From: Diphasiastrum complanatum
Taxonomy: Eukaryota > Streptophyta > Lycopodiopsida > Lycopodiales > Lycopodiaceae
Direction of reading: 5' to 3'
NCBI GenBank assembly: GCA_029204225.1
Contig: MU833445.1
Span: forward strand, 1-56,408
DNA length: 56,408 nt
The position numbers and the translations under genes are program-made. The stretch's first letter is position 1; each line of letters opens with the position of its first letter. The notes beneath the pieces are model-generated. The model worked only from the letters and a program-made list of their open reading frames with translations. It was not told the origin of the DNA and searched no databases. This document shows, piece by piece, positions 29,969-42,600 of the stretch.

Positions 29969-31334
29969 TTAACTTGCTCGTTTTGCAACACTACTTTGCT
30001 CCAACCTAAGAATAATCTCCATCATGATAATAGATCTCTTCTCAAGTGTTCTAATATGTACAATATGAAGCACAACATAATTGATATAGATAATAGTGCC
30101 CATATAGGATGCTTCACTATTTCTTACATCAATTTTACATAGAATGGTGAACAAGATACATGTAAAAGAACATAGAATCATAATGAAAGGATTCCTCCAT
30201 GTATCCACCTTTCCTTTGTATATCTCCAATTCATGAAAGCCCTTGAGTGAATGAATGCCAAAATGATGTGTTCTCTGCTCCATTTGAATGAGCACAACCT
30301 GAACTTGAAATACTTGAAGTATCTCCACAAGATTTGCATACAACGCTTGATCCTACATTGTCAACAATTTGCCAATTTGCCAACACTAGGATGCTAGATC
30401 TTGAACTTTGCTCAAAAGTAAACATATTGACCACTTCAATATCTTTCAAGATTTTAATGAATGCATGTACTTGATCATAAAAACCAGCAATGATAACTAT
30501 TCCATCTCCAAGATCCAAAAGATGCAAAACTATGGAACTACTTTCATTGAATTTTGACAATTCCAACACATTGACATGACAATGTTCATACATGAGATTA
30601 AACAAGTAAGGTAGAGTAAAAGGACACTTCCTTGCTGCTCCAAGAACCTGTAAAAATAGATCCAAAATGCTTTGCCCATGTGGCTCCCCTTTGATGCTTT
30701 TGACTAGCTTCCAATTGCTACTGGCCTCTTGGTGTTGATGAAGCAATTCAAGATCAACATCTTGATCTTCCAATAAAACATCAAGGACTTTGCATTTATA
30801 AACATCTTCAAATCTGAACCTCTGAAGACACTCCCTCTCAAACACATGATTAACATCCCACAGGATCTCATCATTTCCTAATGTCAACCTTTCACTATAG
30901 TTAGTGAAAACAATGTCACCATCATAAACCAAAAGATAGATTTCTGCAATTATATCCAACATGAATCATAGTAGATGAAGTTGAGTATCAAACCTAATCA
31001 AACTAGCCCATTTGAGCTCAAACCAAACCTCAATGATCTCACCAATGAGATCTTCCTTTCCTTGAAGAAATTGCCACTTGAGTTGCTCCATGTAGTCTTC
31101 TTCATCCAACCTTTTGCCATCTTGATCGTGCATGAACACTCCACCACAATTACAGCATCCTTTGAGTTGATGAAGAGATTTAAGATCCATGCCTTGGATC
31201 TTCTCAAGAGTCACTCTTCCTTTGCCCTTTCCTTCACAAGACTCATTCTTAATGATCACACCACAAAAGTAAGCAATCTCCCTCTTGATGGATGCATCAT
31301 AAAAAATGGAAGAATCTCAAACATTAGAAGCCAT
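29969..31334 (-). pseudogene. Unknown protein gene of non-autonomous element N
   Basis: I do not recognise the product. From ATG at 31334 (MASN, like the gag start of element A) the frame meets a stop after five codons. It is then open to 30966, and after one TGA open again to 30231, with a frame change to a last segment ending at 29969. Visible features are an early Lys/Gly-rich stretch with a Cys cluster (GCCNCGGVFMH), a middle region containing LMYEHCHVNVLELSK, a second Cys pair (VCKSCG) and, near the end, CKIDVRNSEAS. That last segment aligns with the CKLLIRISEAS motif of elements B and C and with CKIDVRNSE of element M. The gene sits where gag-pol should be, directly before a polypurine tract and an A-like LTR. 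No pol domain is visible. Confidence 0.55.
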
Positions 31335-31389
31335 GAAAAGAATACATAGTACCTTCAACCTAAGAATGATTGAAGTACTTTTTCTTGTC

Positions 31390-31990
31390 AGACCTGGACT
31401 TCTGATCAATGATATAGGTAATGATAATGAACCCTCACTATCATTCACAAAAGCTATTGGCTGTTCGCATCCCTCAACTCTGGCTATGGCTCCAACTAAC
31501 AAGTGCCATGGCGGACTCCCAATAGAACACATTATGGCTCCGACTAGACATTGTGGCTTTCCCAACCAATGGCTATGGCTTCCAACTAACCGAGAGGTTA
31601 AAGGATGAGAAGATCTACAATGAGTGGGTGAGTATTTTGGGCAACATCCACTCTTCTCTCGTTTCTTTACTTAGGAACTGACTCAAATGACGGCTTAACC
31701 TAATTCAATGATGGCTTAACCTAAAATCTCCTCCTTTAAGGCTTACCCTACTAGAGAATGGAGGGCCTAGATTAACTTAACCTGTTGCCAGATGAATAAT
31801 ATACAATACAATGTGAAGTAACACAATACCTAAACAACTTTAAGCCATTACAACATGGTGCAAAGGCCTAAACTTGACTGATCTAGTTCTAGGCTTAAGT
31901 CTGTATCCTTTCCAAGATGGCTTGAATATTCATTAGAATATCAGCTTACATTATTTCCTCCGTCAAAAGATTGGCGGTCCCATGCCAGTT
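31390..31990. other. No gene seen; short direct repeats
   Basis: This non-coding stretch has short direct repeats such as 'ggctatggctccaactaac' (about 31480-31600) and 'ggcttaacctaa' (about 31693-31730). I recognise no element. It separates element N from P1, and the 5' LTR of N is not identifiable here. Confidence 0.5.
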
Positions 31991-32058
31991 GCTGTTGCTT
32001 GTTGTCTTGTATGGTCTTCCTGCAGCTCTACATTGATGGTGACCCAAATTTTATGAGC

Positions 32059-33554
32059 TTATCTGCCAATATGTTCCACTCTCTCGAATCGAATTTTGCC
32101 CAGAAATGGTTGTGACCGAAAGTAATCAAGCATGTTCTGTAGAAATTTGTACACGTACCAAGATTCAACCATGTCAACATGAAGTTCATTGGTGATCGCC
32201 GCCCGGTAGTAAAGCCTTGTCACATTGATGTGATCCATGGGTATGCTTAGGGGGTTATTTAGATCCAAAACTATTGGCGGCAGATCTCTATCTAGAAACA
32301 ATTTAAGGTAGAAAGGAATGATATTAGGCCGCAATGATATGAAAAGTACCTAACATGGCAGTCCGGATCTGTATGATGTCTTTGGTAGAAATAGTTGCAA
32401 TTGGCTACAAAATTGGCCGCTGGATCATCGGTCTCAAATTCTTTAGGTAGAATTGGCCAATATATTTTATTAGGAACCCCTTTTTGATGTGAATATTTCT
32501 CTGTGCCATATGGGATAATATGTTGGATTAACACGCATGTAAGTTGGTGCCGCAATATATCTTTCAAAAGCATGTGCATTTTCAAATATCATAGCACGTC
32601 GCCACTGAGGTTGCGGCTCCAATGCTAACACTTTCTGCTTGTGAGATTTACATATCGTGAAATTGGGAAGAGTGTACCCACCTCGGTCCTCCCAGTTTGG
32701 ATATGCTTTATTAAACTCCTCTGACATTAACATCTGTCGGCTAGGATTCTTTGGTGTGATTCTGTGTCGTACCTTTGTAGTTGTGGTAAGTGTGGGTGGT
32801 GAAGGGTTAGGTATGGTTGTGAAAAGTTCACGGGGGAGGGTTGGGTATTTGCGGAGTAGATAAGTAGTGGATGGTGAATAAGGTTGAGTGTCGAGGTGGT
32901 GAGGTGATTGTTCATGCGGTGGGAAAAGGGGTATGTCATCGAGTGAGGGTGATGAGGCCTGATAGGTGGTGTCAGGTTGAGTGGTAGTGGGGTTAGGCTC
33001 TTCAGCTGAGATGCCTCGTTCATGGTTCGTGATAGTACCCCCTTGTGTGCTTTGAGGTTCCACCATTGCCGAGTGATACCCTGGATTATCCCATTATTGT
33101 CCTGTGTAGCACGAAGGTCCAGGATCATCAGTTCCTGCATCTTGTTGTCTATGGTGCTTGGTGTGCATTTCTTCATGCTTTGTGTGTAATGTCAGTAGCT
33201 GTGGCATAATGTTCTTAGTTGTCCTTCTAGCTCCTCAATCCGTGTGTTGAGCGCAGTTTGATTTGTTAGAGTGGCATGCTGCAATTGTTGTGCTTGCATC
33301 TGGTTCGCCATCAATACCCGAGTTAACTTTTGATAGGAATTTTGAGGTATTATGGTACCCTCTGAAATTGGTGGTGCTTGGAACTGGTTAAAATCAATAT
33401 TGTGAATATTGCCCATCATAGCAGTCCGTAAGTTCCTGTGGCTTCGTCGTTCACCTTCTAATTGTGTTTCCAGGGTCTTGATGAGATCATCCCGACGTTG
33501 TAAGCATGCGTGAACGTCCTTGTGATTTTGTTGCAGCTCTTTGAGGTCAGCCAT
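32059..33554 (-). pseudogene. Unknown decayed gene P1 (coiled coil, Pro/Thr-rich linker, conserved C-terminal module)
   Basis: I do not recognise this gene. Reading the minus strand, overlapping open pieces give a 120-residue helical segment with heptad-like Leu and charged residues (LKELQQNHKDVHACLQRR...), a Pro/Ser/Thr-rich linker, and a globular part with ALEPQPQWRRAMIFE, PNKIYWPILPKEFE and VTRLYYRAAITNELH. Stops and frameshifts separate the pieces. A related set at 51.1-52.5 kb (P2) has PALQPQPKWHQQLFE and VARVYYRIAF in the same order, so these are two diverged copies of one gene. No polymerase or protease motif is visible. It could be the gag-like gene of an unfamiliar retroelement or a multicopy host gene; I cannot decide. 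Confidence 0.45.
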
Positions 33555-33629
33555 GAGTTTTCTTTCTTTGTTTTTTAATTGAGCGACCTATTGTTCTAAT
33601 TTTGTGGAATAAATCTGCCAGCATGTGAT

Positions 33630-33745
33630 CGGATGTAAGTGGGTATTCAGAATCAAGTATAATAATGATGGATCTATCAATAAGTATAAAGCAAGACTTT
33701 GTGCTAAAGGCTACTCTTAGATTAAAGGTCTTGATTATGAGAGAG
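33630..33745 (+). pseudogene. Copia RT N-terminal piece, inverted relative to element G
   Basis: The plus-strand frame encodes [19 protein letters not shown], then ARLCAKGYS, a stop and IKGLDYE, the first part of copia reverse transcriptase. The RT of element G begins at the next conserved motif (AKMVTIRILISLACF) but on the minus strand 1.8 kb away. The two pieces may be halves of one gene separated by inversion. Confidence 0.7.
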
Positions 33746-33747
33746 AA

Positions 33748-34212
33748 TGAATCCAAAACACCAAAATCTCAATATTCACAATATGGCAAAACATACCCAA
33801 CTTTTCCTACATGAGAGAGACTCGAATTCCTACAGTGGAGTTGCATGGAAAGTCCACTTAACTGAACTAATTCACCTACCATAGATCCACATGTGTAACT
33901 GCATGCATGTATGGTGCATGTACTGCATGTCAACTCATAAAATTGCCTAGACATGTGTAGATCACAGAAACTACTTTGCATGTTGCATGCACTGATTGCA
34001 TGTGGCTTGCATGCATACAGTAAGACTTTGCATGCTATCAAAACATCCGCATGTCATTATAATTGAACCTATCTAGCTCAAATCCGAGCTACACTAGAAG
34101 GATATGTGCTCAATTCACACTCCTTATATGTACAACATGAAATCTAGTGGAAATTATCATGGACATGACCCCAAACTCGAGATAGGAAGATAATATTTTA
34201 ATAATCTTCACA
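33748..34212 (-). repeat. 3' LTR of element G (truncated)
   Basis: The minus strand starts TGTGAAGATTATTAAAAT after the polypurine tract AAGGAGGAG. It matches 36641-37101 closely but lacks the last 270 bases or so. It contains a dense cluster of CATGCA/TGCATG words at about 33900-34035. Confidence 0.85.
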
Positions 34213-34266
34213 CTCCTCCTTAAAATCTATGTTCCTATCAACATAGATTTTGAGATTAGGCCAAGG

Positions 34267-35520
34267 TTAGACCTCATCTTCAAAGACATTCTTGAGTAGA
34301 GGCTTGGTGAGAAGATCTGCAACACAATCTGAAGATGAAACATGCTCCAATGAGATCTCTCTCCCAATAACTTTTTCTCTTACAAAATGATAAGCCACTT
34401 CAATATGCTTGCTCCTTGCATGATAGATTGGATTATTTGCAAGAGCCTGAGCAAAAATGTTATCATTCTTGATAATTGGTAAATCTTCATCTGCATAACA
34501 CTTTAGCTCCAAAAGTAGGCTTTTGATCCATAAAACCTCCTTTGTTGTGGTTGTAACAGATCTGTATTCAGCTTCACAAGATGATAAAGAAATAGTTGTC
34601 TGTTTCTTTGACAACCAAGAAACCAAATTTCCTCCAAGAAATATAGTGTAAGCACTTGTGAATTTCCTATCCAACCTATCTCCTACAAAATCTGAATCTG
34701 AAAAAGCAATCAAAGTCAGATCTTCTCCTTCGTAGAATAATCCATAATTCAAGGTAGAAGATATATACCTCAAGACTCCATTAGCCAACTTCCAATGATA
34801 TAACTTTGGATCTAGCATGTGTTGACTTAGCTTATGAACACAAAAGCTTAGATCAGGCTTAGTCATTGTTAACCAAATAAGTGAGCCAATAAGACTCCTA
34901 TAAAGAGTGATGTCCTCAAAGGATTTTTCATCATCTTTAATAAGAACTTTTACAGTGTGCTCCATAGGTGTATCTATGCCTTTACAGCTCTCCATATGAA
35001 ATTTCCTGAGCATGGAAAGTGCATATCTACTTTGGCTTATAAATGCATGACCTTTCCAAAAATCTATTTCAAGGCCTACAATATAGTGAAAAACTCCTAA
35101 GTCCTGCATTTTAAGCTCAGTACCAAGTGCATGCTTAGTTTCTTCAACTAACTTCTCACTGTTTCCACAAAGAATGATATCATCTACATAGATGAGAAGA
35201 ATAATTACAAATTTATCTACAAACTTATAATACAGAGAAGGGTCGTATTCACTTAGACAAAATCCGAGTGATATGAGATAAGAATTGAGCCTTGAATACC
35301 AAGACCTTAGTGCATGTTTCAGTCCATAGAGACTTTTGAGCAAAAGACAAACTTTTGATTCATCACCTTCCTTCACAAAACCTAGAAGTTGCTCCATATA
35401 AATCTCCTTCTCAAGGTAACCATTGAGAAATGCATTAGAAACATCAAACTGGAAGATACTCCATTTGTGAAAACATGCAAGAGAGATGAGTATTCGAATT
35501 GTTACCATCTTTGCATAGAC
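34267..35520 (-). pseudogene. Copia RT-RNase H frame of element G
   Basis: A long open frame of about 413 codons that starts inside reverse transcriptase (AKMVTIRILISLACF). It contains the RT core with YGLKHALRSWY and intact YVDD, the DLGVFHYIVGLEI connection, RNase H (DSDFVGDRLDRKFTSAY, SSCEAEYRSV, HARSKHIEVAYHFVRE) and the terminal VADLLTKPL. It is open to its natural end but lacks gag, protease, integrase and the first RT motifs. Internal Met codons are not real starts. Upstream (35521-36360) is AT-rich and unassigned except for a CACACGTGTG motif at 36179-36188. Confidence 0.85.
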
Positions 35521-36362
35521 TCATTGATTAAGCAACCAATAACTCTCTATGATTGTAAAGTACAGTCATTATTGTCCTAAAAACTGTAAAATTTATCAAT
35601 CTTCTTGGTGAGAAATTCTAGCAATGATAAAAAATGGAGTTGAAAGGATGTTGCTTGCTATCTCAATCTAGGATCTAACACAGATGTTGATCCACCCTAT
35701 GAAATCTAGCAACAGATGTGAGAACAAATTCTCAATACAGAAAATCAATCTATCTTGAATTTGGATCTTGCTTCAGTCACAAAAGAAGAAGCACATGCAA
35801 GCAAGAAGTCTATCTCTCCCACAAGTTTCAATGTACTGATAGACTCTCTAGGAACCTACTTTCAACTCAAACACAATAATATGTTTGAAATGAAAAGTCT
35901 AAGATCTCACAACACTCACTTCTATCCAATCCTACTTGATTGACAGTGAAACTTGATGAAAAATGGTGAAAAAGACATATGTGTGCTCACTTTGGCATAT
36001 CCCACGAGTTGAGTACCCTCTCAAACTCTCTGATTGCCTTAAACACTTCTAAAAACAAATCAAATTGATTTAGAAACAAGAGCAACACATTTTCTCTCCA
36101 ATACCTATTCAACAAGCTATAGAACATCAAATTTGGATCATTCCTTGAGAAGTAGCACTCATTAATGAGGGCTGATTTCACACGTGTGAGCTCTCTGTCT
36201 GTATAGAGCTCTGCTGGATCAGATCAGCCTTGATTTGATCTACTTATGGTCCACATATTGCTTGTTTCTCAGTGAGTTTGAAACCCTCTCCCAGATCCAA
36301 GTTCCTACAAGCAAAAACACTAATGATCTGATGTATACACCCTCACCTCTTCAAAGCATGAA

Positions 36363-36374
36363 GCTCTGATACCA
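36363..36374 (-). other. Primer-binding site of element G
   Basis: The minus strand reads TGGTATCAGAGC directly after the end of the 5' LTR (LTR edge at 36375). Confidence 0.88.
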
Positions 36375-37101
36375 TGTAAAGTTTTTAGCACATGTGAACT
36401 TCACCACACACCCTACAGGATCTTACTGAGGTGTTGTGATTGCACAAGATTGATCAAAGAATAGTTATGCTTGAAAAATCTAAGGCAAGAGCACAATGGC
36501 ATACATCTGAGGAAAAAATCTAACTCTTCACTATGAGAAATGAATGTTAGAAATAATTCTAAGTGTTCAGTATGGGAAAAAGAGGCTGCTCTCGGGTAGA
36601 GAGAGAAACTCATACATAGAAAACTGGAGTAGAGAGAGTGTGAGTCCAAAACACCAAAATCTCAATATTCACAATATGGCAAAACATGCCCAGCTTTCCC
36701 TACATGAGAGAGACTCAAATTCCTACAGTGGAGTTGCATGGAAAGTCCACTTAACTGAACTAATTCACCTACCAGAGATGCACATGTGTAACTGCATGCA
36801 TGTATGGTGCATGTACTACATGTCAACTCATAAAATTGCCTAGACATGTGTAGATCAGAGAAACTACTTTGCATGTTGCATGCACTGATTGCATGTGGCT
36901 TGCATGCACACAATAAGACTTTGGAGGCTATCAAAAAATCTGCATGTCATTATAATTGAACCTATCTAACTCAAATCCGAGCTACACTAGAAGGATATGT
37001 GCTCAATTCACACTCCTTATATGTACAATATGAAATCTAGTGGAAATTATCATGGACATGATCCCAAACTCGAGATAGGAAGATAATATTTTAATAATCT
37101 T
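36375..37101 (-). repeat. 5' LTR of element G
   Basis: About 727 bases, plus-strand edge TGTAAAGTTTTT next to the primer site. The outer edge stops at AATCTT where the other copy reads AATCTTCACA, so the last bases are lost. It carries the CATGCA/TGCATG cluster at about 36790-36910. The adjoining 37102-37317 is unassigned LTR-like DNA. Confidence 0.8.
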
Positions 37102-37317
37102 TAGAAACTTTGCCGCGACGTGAAAACGAAGCAAAGGGTTGAATGGCGAACAATTCACAAAAGTCGATGGACCTCAAAAACCCTAAGACAGGAAGCGAAG
37201 TGAAACTTGAAGGTCGAATGACAAAAATCAAACATGCCTCCAGGACCAGAAACACAAAGACATGACACAAAACAAAAGAAACAAAAGAAAATATTTCGCG
37301 CTTCCAGCAGCCTCCAG

Positions 37318-38100
37318 GATTTGTGAAGGAAGGTGATGAATCAAAAGTTTGTCTTTTGTTCAAAAGTCTGTATGGACTGAAACAAGCACCAAGGTCTTGG
37401 TATGCAAGGCACAATTTCTATCTCATATCACTCGGATTTTGTCTAAGTGAATATGACCCTTCTCTGTATTATAAGTGCGTAGATAACTTTGTAATTATTC
37501 TTCTCATCTATGTAGATGATATCATTTTTTGTGGAAACGGTGAGAAGTTAGTTGAAGAAACTAAGCATGCACTTGGTACTGAGTTTAAGATGTAGGACTT
37601 AGGAGTTCTTCACTATATTCTAGGCCTTGAAATAGATTTTTGGAAAGGTCATGCATTTATAAGCCAAAGTAGAAATGCACTTTCCATGCTCAGGAAATTT
37701 CATATGGAGAACTGTAAAGGCATAGATACACCTATGGAGCACATTGTAAAATTTCCTATTAAACCTGATGAGAAATCCTTTGAGGACATCACTCTTTATA
37801 GGAGCCTTATTGGCTCACTTATTTGGTTAACAGTGACTAGGCCTGATCTAAGCTTTTGTATTCATAAGCTAAGTCAACAAATGCTGGATCCAAAGTTATA
37901 TCATTGGAAGTTGGCTAAAAGAGTCTTGAGGTATATACCTTCTACCTTGGATTATGGACTATATATGAAGGAGAAGATCTTACTTTTATTGCATATTCAG
38001 CTTCAGATTTTGCAGGAGACAGGTTAAATAGAAAATCCACAAGTGCTTACACTATATTTCTTGGAGAAAATTTGGATTCTTGGCTATCAAAGAAGCAAGC
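37318..38100 (+). pseudogene. Copia RT-RNase H fragment related to element G
   Basis: The plus-strand frames encode EGDESKVCLLFKSLYGLKQ, YVDDIIFCGN and, after one stop near 37593, DLGVLHYILGLEI, LRKFHMENCKGIDTPMEH and LIGSLIWLTVTRPDLSF. A frameshift then leads to RKSTSAYTIFLGEN. It is closely related to the G polymerase, in opposite orientation. It ends abruptly in SWLSKKQA, where LTR-G sequence follows. Confidence 0.85.
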
Positions 38101-38308
38101 AAGATGTTTAGATAGCATGCAAAGTCTTACTGTATGCATGCAAGCCACATGCAATCAGTGCATGCAACATGCAAAGTATTTAGTGTGATCTACACATGTC
38201 TAGGAAATTTATGAGTTGACATGCAGTACATGCAACATCCATGCATGCAGTTACACATGTGGATCTCTGGTAGGTGATTTAGTTCAGTTAAGTGGACTTT
38301 CCATGAAA
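38101..38308 (+). repeat. LTR-G fragment
   Basis: The middle of LTR G in plus orientation, containing the CATGCA/TGCATG cluster and the word 'ggtgatttagttcagttaag'. It is cut on the right by LTR-H at about 38309. Confidence 0.85.
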
Positions 38309-38808
38309 CTCAACAAGGGTTAGATCACTGGATAGGTACCTAACTATGCATAGATGCTACTTTTAGATAGTTCTCTACTTTCTCCCTTAACTCTACTCAC
38401 CACTAACACTACCCACCGTTAACTCTACTCCACTACACTAGCATTCATCATGGTTGAGGGTGAAAGAGATGAGAAGAAGAGAAGAAGAAGAGAGGGGAAG
38501 AGGGTAAGAGAGAGTGAGAGAGATGAGATGGAAGTTAGCTCAAATGCTCAATATCATTGTTTATGGAGAAATCTTAACTAGCATAACCAAAAAGCATGAA
38601 AAATGGAATTAACAAACAATACACAACAATAGCATAGTGATTAGCAATTGAGGATGCTTGAACTCCCAAAATGGTAGAGTCTCATCCTCTCAATTAAGCA
38701 TGAAATTAGAGTACAAATGGTGTCTTTTTATAAATGGTATAGGCCCTTGCCCCAAAATCCTATTAGCTAATATTTACATTGATCCTATCCATTCATCTTG
38801 GACCCAAC
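38309..38808 (-). repeat. LTR-H, left part (interrupted by element K)
   Basis: The sequence matches the LTR-H ends in the 14573-15568 composite (CAACAAGGGTTAGATCAC, CTCTACTC...CACTACACTAGCATT) but lacks the outermost 46 bases or so. It includes a purine-rich tract of GA repeats near 38465-38530. It continues at 45104 on the other side of element K. Confidence 0.8.
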
Positions 38809-39591
38809 TGACAAAATTTCCAGAATTCACACGTGTGGGGAATGTCCACAAGTATGATTAATCTTGATTAGGCTTTGTGATTAGCACAGTAACCTGATTC
38901 TAGATTGTTTAGCAAGATCTAGTTCAGAAGAAATGGCTTAACCACAATCTACCATGCTAAGCATCAGAATATGATAGCAATGAATCAAAGATTGAACAAA
39001 AGTACAAGATTTCAGTGTATTAGCATTAGCTTCAACACAAGTTAGAGAGAGAAAGCTAGAGAGATAACAAGCAAAATAGATTAGATCCAAAATGGCATGA
39101 GGTAGCTACAAAACTTTGGTTCTTCATCATTGATTGTGAGGAGAGCTACACATATTTATGGAGTTTGAGATAGCTCGAGGTAGAACCACATCTATCCATT
39201 CTAAAATGACAACTAGAGTCTATGTGACATTTCTCACTTGCCATGCATGAGATTCTACCAACTTTTTACAAGTGTACTAGTTCTAACTAACAAAGTACAA
39301 ATCATCATGCATGTGTCCATTATACTTTGTGCATGCCTTGCATGTCACTATGGATCACTTACACTTAATGCATGTGAATTGCCACGAGTTTCTACAAGCA
39401 TGAATTTGCCAATTCTATGTCTACAAACTATATGCAAGTTGTATTCTTCAAACTAGACATTACATAACCATGTAGCTCGAGTTCTATGTACGCCAAACTT
39501 GGCATTTTGCATTTATGAGCTACATACTTGCATGGTACAACATCTATAGCAAGCCAAGAAATCAATATGATTTGTTTTTTCAATTTTAACA
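38809..39591 (-). repeat. 3' LTR of element K
   Basis: 783 bases, TGTTAAAATTGAAAAAAC...GGAAATTTTGTCA on the minus strand. It contains CACACGTGTG at 38828-38837. It differs from the 5' LTR by scattered changes and lacks a 12-base and a 7-base segment present there. Confidence 0.9.
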
Positions 39592-39608
39592 CTCTTCCTA
39601 GAAATAAT

Positions 39609-42600
39609 CTATATTGATTTGAACATGGATCTTGGTATAACTCCAAGATTGGCTCTATGCTTGATGAAGAAACTTTTGCTCAAAGGTTTGGTGAGCATAT
39701 CAGCAATGCAAGATGATGAGTCGATCTGCTCCAAATTGATTTCCCCTCCAGTGAGCTTCTCTCTCACGAAGTGATGTGCAACTTCGATATGCTTGCTCCT
39801 TGCATGGAATATCGGGTTGTTGGCAAGGGCTTGGGCTGAAATGTTGTCACACATGATCATAGGTTGATCTTCTTCCAAGATTATCTTTAGTTCCACTAGT
39901 AACCTCTTGATCCAAAGCACTTCCTTTGTTGTTGTAGTGAGCGCCTTGTACTCAGCTTCACATGATGAGAGTGATACAGTATCTTGCTTTTTGGAAAGCC
40001 AAGATATCAAGTTTCCTCCAAGATATATGACATAAGCACTTGTAGATTTTCAATCTGCTCTATCACTTGCAAAATCCGAGTCAGAATAACCATTAATAGA
40101 AAGATCTTCACTTTTATACAATAAACCAAAATCAAAAGTTGAAGATATATATCTAAGCACTCTCTTGGTCATTTTCCAATGATAGCTAGTGGGATTTTGC
40201 ATAGCCTGGCTCAACTTATGAACACTTAAGCTTATATCAGGTCTAGTTATTGTGAGCCAAATTAAGGAGCCTATAAGACTTCTAAAAAGTGTGATGTCCA
40301 CAAAGGATCTTTCATCACCTTTGTTAGAATCCTTTACATTTTGCTCCATAGGTGTTTCTATACCCTTACTTGGATTGCAATACAAAAGCTTTATCTTTAA
40401 GAAAGTCAATTATTAATCCTAGAATATAGTGAATTTCTCCAAGATCTTACATCTCGAACTCTTTTCCAAGTGCAATCTTGGTTTCCTCAACTAACTTGAT
40501 ACTACTTCCTGTCAGAATGATATCATCAACATAAATAAGAAGAATGACAATATCTTTATCAAAAAACTTGACATATAAGGAAGGATCATAGTTACTAAGA
40601 TTAAATCCTAGTGACTCAAGAAAGGTGTTAAGTCGAGAATACCATGACCTTGGAGCTTGCTTCAATCCATATAAACTTTTGAATTGCAAGAAAACTTTTT
40701 CTTTATCATGGATGAACCCAATAGGCTGATCCATATATATCTCTTCTTCTAGATACCATTTAGAAATGCATTAGAGACATCTAGTTGAAGAACTTGCCAT
40801 TTGAAAAAACAAGCAAGAGAAATTATGATTCTAATTGATACCATCTTTGCAACTGGGACAAAGGTCTCCTCATAATCAAGTCTATAAACTTGAGCAAAAC
40901 CTTTAGCCCAAAGCCTAGCCTTGTACTTGTTGATTGTGCCATCTTGATTATACTTGACTCAAAAAACCCACTTGCAACCAATGATGTGCTTGTTGGATGG
41001 AAGATCCACAAGCTCCCATGTCTTATTGGCCATCAAAACTTCATATTCCTCTTTCACGGCAAGGTACCATTCCTTCGAGTTGAGTGCATCATATACATCA
41101 TTCGGCTCCTCATGAGAAATAAAATAAGCATAATTACTGGAGTTGATTTCCACTTGCTTGCCTCTATCTTCATAGGTAAGCCTTCTAGGCTCAGATCTTT
41201 CTCTTTGAGATCTCCTTGGTGGAAAGATTCGCGGTGACTCCTCCTCAATTCTCGGCCCCATCTCTCCATGATAATCTTCAACGGTGATGATTGGAGTATC
41301 TTTGTGAGAATCTTTGAACTCGGCCTCCTCAAGAATGTATTTTTAATCTTCATGGAATATAACATCCCTACTCTCATTGTAGTTGAGGTAGAGGGAACAT
41401 AGATTCTGTAAGCTTTCTTGTTGGATGCATATCCAACCATGATCCCTTTAATAGAATTAGGATCATCTCTTTTCCTTGTTTCCAAGGGCACATTAACAAA
41501 GCAAGCACAACCAAAAACTCTAAGGTGATCTACCTTAGGTTTCTTCTTAAACAAGACTTCAAAAGGCGATTTTCCAGCAAGTGCATTGTGAGGTAATCTA
41601 TTGCACATATAGTTTGCACAATTTTTAGCTTCACCCCAATAATCAATAGGCAAAGAAGCTGCTACTTGAATTGCTTTAGCACATTCACATAAAAATCTGT
41701 TTTTCCTCTCAGCTACTCCATTTTGAGATGGAGAATAAGCACAAGAAAAGTCTCTCTTTACTCCTTCACCTTCACAGTATTCATGAAACTTGTTGGAGAT
41801 ATATTCACCTCCTCCATCACATCTTAAAGCTTTAACTTTAAAAGAAAACTGTTTCTCAACATAAGTTTTGAAAATTAGAAAGTGCTCAAAAACCATAGCC
41901 TTTGAAGAAAGTAGATACATCCAGGTATATCTAGTAAAGTCATCAATAAAGGTGACAAAACATGTTGCTCCACCAATACTTTTAGAAGAGGAAAAATGTA
42001 CATGTGAGTGTATAAGCTCCAAAGGATGAGTAGTCTTTATAAAAGACTTCTGATATGGTTTTCTGTGTGACTTTGCAATGGCACAAGCCTCACAAGGCTT
42101 GAAATCTTTAGAAAGAAATTTTGAAAGACCAATAGCCTTCACCTTCTTAACCATAGAAGATATAGATTTAAAGTTAGGATGACCCAACCTTCTATGCCAC
42201 AGCTCCTCCTTAGATAACAAAACAACTTCACAAAGGTTTGCATTCTCATAAGAATTCAACTTAAAAATTCCACCACATCTAGTTCCATCAGCAAGGATCT
42301 CATCTTTTCTCTTGATAAAACAAGTATTGGTGAACTTTACATTACAACCATTATCAGACAACTTTCCCACACTAATTAAGTTCTTTGTGAGTTTTGGAAT
42401 GAAAAGAACATTAGAAAGTGCAAGAACTTTTGAAGAAGCAAGTTTCAATGGAATGTTGCCAATTCCTTCTATTGGGCACTCATGATCATTAGCTGTGTAA
42501 ATAGATCTCTTGAGTCCTTTGAAAGGTAAAATTGAGTCACATGACTCCTTTGAATAGCACATATGTGAAGAGGCTCCACTGTCTATGTACCAAGCTCCAT

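Larger units (their letters stand above)
33748..37101 (-). mobile_element. Deleted copia element G
   Basis: The element has an LTR at each end in the same orientation (33748-34212 truncated; 36375-37101 nearly full) and a primer site at 36363-36374. The interior holds only an RT-RNase H frame and about 850 bases of unassigned sequence; gag, protease and integrase are missing. The outer boundaries are disturbed (left LTR cut, right LTR lacking its last bases), so no TSD can be read. Confidence 0.75.
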
